DNA of 20,296 bases from positions 1 through 20,296 of the forward strand of contig JAUYMX010000498.1 in assembly GCA_030699345.1 (NCBI GenBank). Reading direction: 5' to 3'. A program made the position numbers and the translations under genes. Below the pieces are notes generated by a model that saw only the letters and a program-made list of their open reading frames with translations, ran no database searches and was not told the DNA's origin. Shown here one piece after another: positions 7,361 through 13,404 of the stretch; position 1 is the first letter of the stretch; each line of letters opens with the position of its first letter. Source of the DNA: Methylococcaceae bacterium. GTDB lineage: Bacteria > Pseudomonadota > Gammaproteobacteria > Methylococcales > Methylomonadaceae.

Positions 7361-7407
7361 ATCAACTTTGTGACCGTTTGTCTGTTCATTATCGGTCACG
7401 CGTTGAT
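7361..7407. repeat. Interrupted inverted repeat (hairpin)
   Basis: ATCAAC/GTTGAT (6 bp) encloses GTGACCG/CGGTCAC (7 bp) with a 16-nt loop. It sits between the 110-bp repeats and the larger nested inverted repeat, as part of a structured non-coding block. Confidence 0.55.
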
Positions 7408-7433
7408 TTATAAATCGGCTTGTATTGTCTTAT

Positions 7434-7539
7434 TCAGTGCTCAAGTGCTCATTTAAGTGGTTTTTACCTAAAGTCTCTTAGTAACCACTTCTATGGCTAC
7501 TTTAGGTAAAATAGGAATAAATGAGCACTTGAGCACTGA
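7434..7539. repeat. 106-bp nested inverted repeat, origin candidate
   Basis: The outer arms are 22 bp and perfect (7434-7455 with 7518-7539). Each arm contains a tandem octamer, AGTGCTCAAGTGCTCA, so four copies of AGTGCTCA are present. An inner 13-bp perfect stem (TTTTACCTAAAGT at 7462-7474 with 7499-7511) lies inside. AAGTGGTT (7455-7462) can alternatively pair with AACCACTT (7483-7490). There is no U-tract, so this is not an ordinary terminator. It abuts the primase-helicase stop codon. In P4-type replicons the cis sites of the primase lie outside its gene and include repeats, so an origin role is a reasonable inference. Confidence 0.75.
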
Positions 7540-9906
7540 TTAACCACTTTTTTGCTGGTACGGATAATCATCAGGGTAATCGGAACAGGCAATATAAAGC
7601 CCACGCCATAGACTTTTACCGTTTGTTTTACGATAACTGAAGCCGCGCTCAGAAAGCTTTCTGCTTAATGCGACATTGCTAACCGGGCGCAATCCATTAT
7701 CGAATGCCCAAACTTTATAATTGTTGTAGATCTCTTTGGTCGGTGTCTCTGTAGTGGGGGCTAACTGGCAACACTCAGTTAGCCAAGCCCCTATTAAATC
7801 CTGCTCCTCTTGGTACGAACCTGTGGCCGTGGCAATGGCGGCGGGAACGTCACGCAAGCCTCGCAGCTTCCAGTCCAAGCAGCCCTCAACCATCCAGGCT
7901 AATATATGTGGTGCCTCGCTTCTTAACTTAACCCTTAGGCCAGAGTCACGCTCTTCAGCCTTGAAGGTACGCCTAAAAGGAATCAACCGAACACGCCGCC
8001 AGATACCAAAATCATTCCCTCGAATCACCGGCTTATGATTACCCAGCATCATGAGTTTAAATTGCGGTACGAATTGCACCTCATCACCGTAAAGTTTACG
8101 CCCGGTCATGGCATCACCAGAAACCATGCTCTTGATTAACGATTCAGCTAAGGCCGCACCATCTTCAGTTTCCGCAGACAATGCCAAGCGTGCGCCTATA
8201 AGCGCGAATAAGTCAGGCGTTGCGCTGCCCGCTTGCCGTTTTGATTCCGTCAAAGTGTCCGCTGAAATGGCGCGTGCATAGTCACCCATAATCGAGCGAA
8301 TGATCTCAGCTAAAACACTTTTACCATTGGCGCCCAGTCCAAAACAAAACACAAAGACCTCTTCAGACGTTGATCCGGTCAGTAAGTAACCACACCAGCG
8401 CTTTAACCAGTCGATTAACTCGACGTCATCGCCGAATACTTGCGCTAAAAATTCTAGCCAGCGCCGAGCCTTGGAAGGGTCACCCAATAGGTCGACATTT
8501 AGCGCCTTGGTGATAAAATCGCTTTGCTTTGCTTTTCTTACCAAGCAGCTGCGTAAATCAAGCACCTGATTAGCGTTATCAATCCCGATAATAAACGGGT
8601 CAGAATCCACGGCAGATAAGGGCAATCGCACTTGTGCAAAATCTTTAAGTAAGCCCACAGTCGATTCAATAATTCGCGCCGTTTGTGATGATCTCGCCCA
8701 CTTTGCGAACAGCTCCGCATTGGCTAAATGGTCGCCGCCTTCGTCATAAATCTGTTTAGGTAATTTCGCAGCTAATTGACGAATCAAAGCCCCGTCAAAA
8801 TCCCATTGCCAGGAGCAGCCACCCCAAAACAGCCATGACTTCACTTCAGGAATATAAAAAATATTACCTTCATGGGCATCACATAAGCGCCAGGCATTTC
8901 CCTGCTCAGTCAATGCGCGGGTGTTAGCGGTACCATCTCGAGCATCAGTGCCAGGGAGGGCGGGAACATTAAAAGCGGTCGGTATTATTGCAGCCAGACA
9001 CGGTTCAGCTTGTCGGACTGGTTCAGGTGCAACCCAACCATTTGTCTTTGCCATACTGAACAAAGTCGCCAAGGTTATGCCCCCGCTGGGCTTGAACGAT
9101 TCCCACACCCGGCGCTGATCTTTTAAATCGAACTTATCGGACTGTTGCGACCACTCGCACCAAAGGCCAAAGGCTTGATCTCCTGCGCAGGTGGCATGTA
9201 ATGCCATGCCAACATTGCGCCAAGTATCGCGGTCATCAGCAGGAATATAACCAAGCGCCACACGTACCCGCTTGATCTCATCACGCGGTAAACTTTTTGC
9301 AGTGGTGGCCGATTGGCTTTGTCTGACGGGTTGATTTTTTTCACGCAATTTTTGCAACAACCATTCCGGTGTATAGGCAGGCTCCGCACCTGCTAACGGA
9401 TCGGCTTCAGCATCCCAAAAATACACGCCACCGCTAACATGATTGGAAGGCGCAACCACGATATAACCACCATCGCCCCGCGTATCAATGCCCGGCCAAA
9501 GGTTAGTTGTTGAACCGCCAAGCTTGCCAGGGTATTTAAAAATAAAATGCTTACCACCAGACCCAGTGACAGCCAGCACGTCATCAGGCACGCGGCCATG
9601 TTTCGACTCAATAGTGTCCAGTGATTCTTCACCGCCGTTTTTTGGGTCAATATCTAACGCAAAAATACCCGACACCTCGCCGGTCACAATGCCTATGTTC
9701 GCCTCCGGCCATTGTCGAAACCACAAGGTTATTTTTGCCGGGTCTGTGCTGGCTTCTTTCGACCAATTAACCATCGGATGTTTACCGGGTTTTTTGCATA
9801 ACCTACCACACCGACAGTTGCCATCATCGCCAATTGAAAAAACCGGAAGAACAAGCCAACCTAATTTCGCATAAGCCAGCGCATATTCAAGCCTAGACTC
9901 ACTCAT
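7540..9906 (-). CDS. P4-type DNA primase/helicase (Prim-Pol + SF3)
   Basis: Replication initiator for the element, 788 aa. The N-terminal bifunctional primase/polymerase domain (about 8-190) has LDIDPKNGG (acidic metal site, near 84-91) and SGGKHF. A PriCT-like segment follows (about 215-300, with RDTWRNVGMALHATC). The C-terminal superfamily 3 helicase has Walker A GLGANGKSV (near 522-530), a Walker B-like LSAETEDG, motif C region MMLGNHKPVI and the arginine-rich WRRVRLIPF. The ATG at 9906 has GAAGG 8 nt upstream and overlaps the preceding gene's stop by 8 bp; an upstream in-frame start at 9933 is less likely. Known P4 alpha proteins combine primase, helicase and origin recognition. The flanking repeats are candidates for its binding sites. 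Confidence 0.95.
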   Translation of the reverse strand: MSESRLEYALAYAKLGWLVLPVFSIGDDGNCRCGRLCKKPGKHPMVNWSKEASTDPAKITLWFRQWPEANIGIVTGEVSGIFALDIDPKNGGEESLDTIESKHGRVPDDVLAVTGSGGKHFIFKYPGKLGGSTTNLWPGIDTRGDGGYIVVAPSNHVSGGVYFWDAEADPLAGAEPAYTPEWLLQKLREKNQPVRQSQSATTAKSLPRDEIKRVRVALGYIPADDRDTWRNVGMALHATCAGDQAFGLWCEWSQQSDKFDLKDQRRVWESFKPSGGITLATLFSMAKTNGWVAPEPVRQAEPCLAAIIPTAFNVPALPGTDARDGTANTRALTEQGNAWRLCDAHEGNIFYIPEVKSWLFWGGCSWQWDFDGALIRQLAAKLPKQIYDEGGDHLANAELFAKWARSSQTARIIESTVGLLKDFAQVRLPLSAVDSDPFIIGIDNANQVLDLRSCLVRKAKQSDFITKALNVDLLGDPSKARRWLEFLAQVFGDDVELIDWLKRWCGYLLTGSTSEEVFVFCFGLGANGKSVLAEIIRSIMGDYARAISADTLTESKRQAGSATPDLFALIGARLALSAETEDGAALAESLIKSMVSGDAMTGRKLYGDEVQFVPQFKLMMLGNHKPVIRGNDFGIWRRVRLIPFRRTFKAEERDSGLRVKLRSEAPHILAWMVEGCLDWKLRGLRDVPAAIATATGSYQEEQDLIGAWLTECCQLAPTTETPTKEIYNNYKVWAFDNGLRPVSNVALSRKLSERGFSYRKTNGKSLWRGLYIACSDYPDDYPYQQKSG

Positions 9907-10177
9907 CAATAGCGCCTTCAATTTTGTCCGCAATTGAATGACCTAACATCTTGGCGCTTTGTTTTATTTCTATATAGGGTTGAATTTTGCCCTGTGCGAC
10001 AAGTATCACCTCATCGAGTAGATCGGCAATACCTCCCGCTGATACTGCAATATTGCCTTGCTGGCATTTTGTTAAGTGCTGCTTGATTAAATGCAGGGTG
10101 TTCATAACCACCGCCGGGTTTTTAATCTCAGCATCATTCATAATTGGAAAATCATTTGAAAAGTTCATATCAGTCAT
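9899..10177 (-). CDS. Unknown protein, 92 aa
   Basis: Not recognised. The protein starts MTDMNFSNDFPIMNDAEIKN, has a helical middle (MNTLHLIKQHLTKCQQGN, then AGGIADLLDEVILVAQGKI) and an amphipathic C-terminus (SIADKIEGAIDE). No membrane segment or zinc motif. It lies immediately upstream of the primase-helicase and overlaps it by 8 bp, so it is probably translated with it and may assist or regulate replication (inference). GGGA about 11 nt upstream is a modest ribosome site; an internal ATG at 10168 is an alternative start. Confidence 0.75.
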   Translation of the reverse strand: MTDMNFSNDFPIMNDAEIKNPAVVMNTLHLIKQHLTKCQQGNIAVSAGGIADLLDEVILVAQGKIQPYIEIKQSAKMLGHSIADKIEGAIDE

Positions 10178-10256
10178 TGCTTAATATTCCCGTTGCCATC
10201 GGTAAGACTCGGACGCAATCTAGCGCCACGCTGGTGAGTCGTATTGAATGGAAAAA

Positions 10257-10493
10257 TTAAGCTTTTTGACTGGCGAACCAGTTAGCAAAAAGAGGTTCGT
10301 TGATATAGAACTTACGCGCTGACAAAATCACAGCGCCGCTATCGGATAGGCCGTTTTTGTCGCGGTTTCTGAGAAACCAAATCAATTGACCGGGTGTGAA
10401 TTTGTCCGCGTATTTTTTTTGGAAGTTGTCCAGCGATTCAATTTGGTCAAGCGTTGGCGCTTGTGGCTGGATTTGATTTTGATTTGTTTGCAT
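10257..10493 (-). CDS. Small HTH-like DNA-binding protein, 78 aa
   Basis: After a Gln-rich N-terminus (MQTNQNQIQPQAPTLDQIES), the second half, FTPGQLIWFLRNRDKNGLSD followed by SGAVILSARKFYINEPLFANWF, matches the pattern of small winged-helix proteins of the MerR/excisionase type that read ...LR.L..NR..NGL...G.....ryYIDE..F..WL. Such proteins are the AlpA-like regulators or excisionases of satellites. The ATG at 10493 has AGGGG 6 nt upstream. The gene lies just downstream of the triple AGGGAGTT repeat, so it is a candidate for the protein binding that repeat. It is first in the replication operon. Assignment is by motif, not by search. Confidence 0.7.
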   Translation of the reverse strand: MQTNQNQIQPQAPTLDQIESLDNFQKKYADKFTPGQLIWFLRNRDKNGLSDSGAVILSARKFYINEPLFANWFASQKA

Positions 10494-10576
10494 AAATGCC
10501 CCTGTTATTTAGAAGATTATCGCCGCGTTTCGCGTCGATGGGGGCAATTTACAAAACTAGAAAACTCCCGAAAATA

Positions 10577-10615
10577 GGGGAATAAAGGGAGTTATCAGGG
10601 AGTTATCAGGGAGTT
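10577..10615. repeat. Triple AGGGAGTT iteron-like site upstream of the replication operon
   Basis: Three copies of AGGGAGTT with an 11-bp period (10586, 10597, 10608), preceded by GGGGAATA. The 16-bp GGGAATAAAGGGAGTT is identical to that at 7032-7047. The last copy runs into the stop codon of the 235-aa gene. It is about 85-120 bp upstream of the 78-aa gene start, an operator or origin position. Confidence 0.65.
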
Positions 10616-11321
10616 AATCAAGGGTGGGAATAAATTCTTTAAGGCTCTTTTTCTCAGCCCCCTTCGGGCCCGCTGGGAGTTCAAGCCACATATCAGGCTT
10701 TACCGGGTCATTGCCAGGATAATCTTTGTAATATTGTTTTAATACGGGCAATTTTTTAGCCTGCCTGCAATTCAGCACATCAGGTTGATCTTTGTATTTT
10801 TCTTTATACCGCTTGCCAATATCTTGAACTTCAGCCTTATCTTTACGTTCTTTGCTTATAACTTGCTCCTTGACTCGCAATGCGTCCACATCACTAGAAA
10901 ATGTATCCAGACCCCACCTATCCAACAGACAGTTAACAGGCATTGGGGTTTTTTCGCTTTCAAGCCAGGCAATAAAATCAGATTTTCTGATTATGATGTG
11001 ACCATTACACTCCCGCATAATTCTCAACCGGTTCGAATCTGCAAATGGAATCAAGTCAAGCGGCCCCCGTGTTTCATCGGCTGCTATTTCGGCTTCCTCC
11101 CGTGTTGCCATATCAACGCCCTGTAGACTTCCTGACTTGAAAGCCTCACGCATCACTTTGACTCTCAACCTAATCGCTTGGTCGATGTCATAATTTTTCG
11201 ACTTATCCGAAGTTGTCGCCCAAAGCCTTGCTATTTCGCCAAGTGTCATTTCATCGGGCAACGGTAAGCCCTCTTCTAGTCTTTGGAATATATTTAATTC
11301 CAATCGTTCAAAAATACTCAT
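10614..11321 (-). CDS. Unknown satellite protein, 235 aa
   Basis: Not recognised. Starts MSIFERLELNIFQRLEEGLP; the N-terminal third (MTLGEIARLWATTSDKSKNYDIDQAI) looks like a small HTH or helical adaptor domain. A middle stretch, NGHIIIRKSDFIAWLESEKT, resembles the wing of an excisionase-type domain. The C-terminal part is highly charged (VKEQVISKERKDKAEVQDIG, KRYKEKYKDQ). A DNA-binding regulatory role is inference. A TTG 24 nt further upstream is possible; I prefer the ATG at 11321 although its ribosome site is weak. The gene sits alone between the integrase terminator and the replication operon, so it probably has its own promoter. Confidence 0.75.
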   Translation of the reverse strand: MSIFERLELNIFQRLEEGLPLPDEMTLGEIARLWATTSDKSKNYDIDQAIRLRVKVMREAFKSGSLQGVDMATREEAEIAADETRGPLDLIPFADSNRLRIMRECNGHIIIRKSDFIAWLESEKTPMPVNCLLDRWGLDTFSSDVDALRVKEQVISKERKDKAEVQDIGKRYKEKYKDQPDVLNCRQAKKLPVLKQYYKDYPGNDPVKPDMWLELPAGPKGAEKKSLKEFIPTLD

Positions 11322-11350
11322 ATAAACACCGCTCAAAAAGTGCAAATCTC

Positions 11351-11413
11351 AAAAAAGAAACCAAGCCGGGCGGTTGAGAATCCGCTTTTCGCTCCGTCGA
11401 GCTAGGCTTGGTT
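11351..11413 (-). terminator. Long-loop terminator after the integrase gene
   Basis: Minus strand AACCAAGCC pairs perfectly with GGCTTGGTT over 9 bp around a 37-nt loop containing a smaller GCG-AAAA-GCG hairpin, then UUUCUUUUUU. It separates the zinc-ribbon/integrase unit from the rest of the element. Confidence 0.75.
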
Positions 11414-11449
11414 AAACTGGGTATTATCTATTGCAGTGTTGAGTTGATT

Positions 11450-12514
11450 TCATAAATGCACCGCCAGACTCATTACACGGTCAACCAGTGCAGATTTATG
11501 GTCAGTCGATAAATGTGCGTAGCGCATAGTTGTTTGGGCGCTCTTGTGGCCCAACACCTGCCCTGCTTCGAACAAGGTCGCGCCATGCATAACTAACATG
11601 CTTGCACAGGTATGGCGCAAATCATGCCAACGAAAATGCTCAATACCCGCATCGCGTAACGCCCTAAACCAGTGTTTTTTAAATTCGAACGGCTGGTCAC
11701 CGCTTGTCGCTGGAAATAAGTAGCCGTTGCCCACTTGCCGGAAGCGCTTTAATTCAGTGACTACAAAGTCAGGAATCGGACAATAACGCTCTTCACCGTT
11801 TTTGGTATCACCTAAAAAAGCCAGATTTTTATCAAAATCGACCGTAGACCAACGCAGTCCGATTAATTCAGATTTTCTCATCCCCGTGGTCATGGCCATC
11901 AAAACCAAGATATGCAACTTATCCCAACTGGAATTTTTGCACGCCAATAATAGCCGGGTGCGCTCATCCTCATTTAAAAATCGGGTACGTTGATTGCTGA
12001 TTCGTCGACCGGGCACACGAGACACTAAGTTGACCGTTAAAAAGCCTTCCTGCACAGCGTACTTAAATATCGAACTTAATACGCAGCGATAACGGTTGAC
12101 GGTGGTCGCAGATCGACTCCGGGTCGTGGCTTTACTTTTTCCACTGCCATCACCACGCAAGCATTTACCCGCTTCAAATTCTTTGAGCTGTTGCCGGATT
12201 AGGTCGGTCGTAATATCAACCAGTTTATAATTGCCAAACACTGCAGACCAATAGCCTGCTCGAATGAATTGGTTTTTTTCGTCTTTGCCCTGCCATTGGC
12301 CAATGTACTCATCAACCAATTCAGAAAAGCGCATCCCGGCACCCCGAGTGCCTAATGATTCCATCATCTCCTCATCGGCTTCAATGCGTTTGGCCCAGGT
12401 AGTCGCATCACGCTTTAACTTGAAGGTTTTGGATTTAAGCTCGACGCCAGATTTTTTGATGATGGCTTTGTAAACAACACCGGATTGCCGTTGTATTTTG
12501 CGGATAGTCGCCAT
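11450..12514 (-). CDS. Tyrosine recombinase integrase
   Basis: Site-specific recombinase that integrates and excises the element at the initiator tRNA gene. 354 aa. It has an N-terminal arm-binding domain (1-60, MATIRKIQRQSGVVYKAIIK), a SAM-like core-binding domain (about 65-165, MRFSELVDEYIGQW), and a catalytic domain with Arg in TTGMRKSELIGLRW (near 210), Lys in DTKNGEER, HxxR as FRWHDLRHT (near 295-300), GHKS, and the nucleophile Tyr in MRYAHLS (near 330). All catalytic residues are present, so the enzyme is probably functional. It starts 2 bp after the zinc-ribbon gene, so the two form one unit whose promoter in the circular form would be that at 4518-4546. Confidence 0.97.
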   Translation of the reverse strand: MATIRKIQRQSGVVYKAIIKKSGVELKSKTFKLKRDATTWAKRIEADEEMMESLGTRGAGMRFSELVDEYIGQWQGKDEKNQFIRAGYWSAVFGNYKLVDITTDLIRQQLKEFEAGKCLRGDGSGKSKATTRSRSATTVNRYRCVLSSIFKYAVQEGFLTVNLVSRVPGRRISNQRTRFLNEDERTRLLLACKNSSWDKLHILVLMAMTTGMRKSELIGLRWSTVDFDKNLAFLGDTKNGEERYCPIPDFVVTELKRFRQVGNGYLFPATSGDQPFEFKKHWFRALRDAGIEHFRWHDLRHTCASMLVMHGATLFEAGQVLGHKSAQTTMRYAHLSTDHKSALVDRVMSLAVHL

Positions 12515-12516
12515 AA

Positions 12517-13059
12517 CTAAATCCCTTCAATTAAAATTTGGTCACGGAATATAGGTAGCGAATAACCATTGAGTTTTAACGCGTTGGCTATGATTCTTAA
12601 TTCTTCATCGCTCGTCTGTTCCGGACGCAATTCAACCAGCCAGGATAATACGTTTCGGCCCCATGCCAGATGATGAATAAGATCAAGCCGCGCTTGCTGG
12701 TCATGTTCTCCGTTAAATTCGGCAATGCCATGCTTTAACTGATAACCATCCGATTTTTTTAAACTGAGAATTTCTGCAAACCGTTTGGCTTCAGCTTCTG
12801 TTGGAAAGCTTGGCGAGGCTATTTCTTGATGGGTTGTGTTCGAGTTGACAATATAAAAAATCGCCACATCGCCGTTTTTATGCCCACACGAATGGCATAT
12901 TAGGAATGTTTTTAATGGATCAGGATTGTAAAGCGGATGTAACGGATAGTCAGCCAGAGAATTGCAGGCCGGACAATGTTGATATTCTACAGATGATTGA
13001 TTTTGCGAATAACCCTCACTGAGTGAGGGTTGTGCATTTTTTTCGTTTGACGTTGTCAT
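12517..13059 (-). CDS. Zinc-ribbon protein upstream of the integrase, 180 aa
   Basis: Unknown function. It carries CPAC (near residue 29) and CHSCG (near 55), a two-knuckle zinc ribbon about 25 residues apart, then a helical region with TEAEAKRFAEIL and a C-terminal domain containing HHLAWGRNVLSWLVEL. The gap of 2 bp to int indicates a shared transcript. Candidate recombination directionality or regulatory factor (inference). GGAAG lies about 9 nt upstream of the ATG at 13059. The start codon is inside TGTCATAATGACA, and codons about 10-16 form a 21-bp perfect palindrome, both unusual in a coding start. Confidence 0.8.
   Translation of the reverse strand: MTTSNEKNAQPSLSEGYSQNQSSVEYQHCPACNSLADYPLHPLYNPDPLKTFLICHSCGHKNGDVAIFYIVNSNTTHQEIASPSFPTEAEAKRFAEILSLKKSDGYQLKHGIAEFNGEHDQQARLDLIHHLAWGRNVLSWLVELRPEQTSDEELRIIANALKLNGYSLPIFRDQILIEGI
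13011..13031. repeat. 21-bp perfect palindrome inside the zinc-ribbon gene
   Basis: Arms AACCCTCACT and AGTGAGGGTT around one central base, encoding QPSLSEG. It may be an operator or an RNA hairpin limiting early translation. Confidence 0.5.
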
Positions 13060-13066
13060 AATGACA
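13054..13066. promoter_or_regulatory. Palindrome over the start codon of the zinc-ribbon gene
   Basis: TGTCATAATGACA has 6-bp arms around a single base and contains the ATG. It is a candidate operator for the zinc-ribbon/integrase unit; symmetry is seen, function is inferred. Confidence 0.4.
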
Positions 13067-13116
13067 GCTTCCGATTGAACACGGACATATTGAAAATGTC
13101 CTCTGAAAATTCACAA

Positions 13117-13196
13117 GTGCCCTATATGGTGCACTTGCGTCTATTTTTCAGCGTGTTTTAACCGATGGCGTTTGATTAAAAATCCTTTTTAATCAA
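13117..13196. repeat. Right attP arm: arm-type repeat, inverted repeat and hairpin
   Basis: Non-coding. It holds GTGCCCTATATGGTGCACTTGC-type repeat copy C (13117-13138; also a CAAGTGC/GCACTTG hairpin), the TTTCAGCGTGTT inverted-repeat copy (13146-13157), and a perfect 11-bp AT-rich hairpin, TTGATTAAAAA/TTTTTAATCAA (13172-13196), 11 bp past the tRNA CCA end. The hairpin may replace the tRNA terminator lost to the other end of the element, although it has no separate U-tract. Confidence 0.55.
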
Positions 13197-13207
13197 TCAG
13201 TTATATC

Positions 13208-13284
<77 letters not shown>

Positions 13285-13297
13285 ATTGATTTGGTGT

Positions 13298-13325
13298 ATT
13301 ATAAAGACATTACTGAATTTAGCAA
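13298..13325 (-). promoter_or_regulatory. Promoter of the initiator tRNA gene
   Basis: Minus strand -10 TATAAT (13303-13298), 16-nt spacer, -35 TTGCTA (13325-13320), 13 nt from -10 to the tRNA 5' end. This was presumably also the main promoter of the rimP operon before the element inserted (inference). Confidence 0.7.
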
Positions 13326-13352
13326 CCTATTTCTTTACCCAATTCAGTAATG
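13308..13352. terminator. Hairpin after the TonB receptor, overlapping the tRNA promoter
   Basis: Perfect 12-bp inverted repeat CATTACTGAATT/AATTCAGTAATG with a 21-nt loop, followed on the minus strand by UCUUUAUAAU. It could terminate receptor transcripts, but one arm fills the tRNA promoter spacer and the -35 lies in the loop, so an operator role is also possible. Confidence 0.45.
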
Positions 13353-13404
13353 CACAGAAGACCTGACTTCTTGAAATAGATATTAGACTGGTCACGCACC
13401 AATA

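Noticed and set aside
7000..7540. CRISPR array
   Set aside because: Repeats are only two copies of about 110 bp or short iterons, without regular spacers, and no cas gene is present.
4462..13207. Anti-phage defence or toxin-antitoxin cargo
   Set aside because: No recognised nuclease, kinase, NTPase or toxin motif is seen in the unknown genes; calling defence from location alone would be guesswork.
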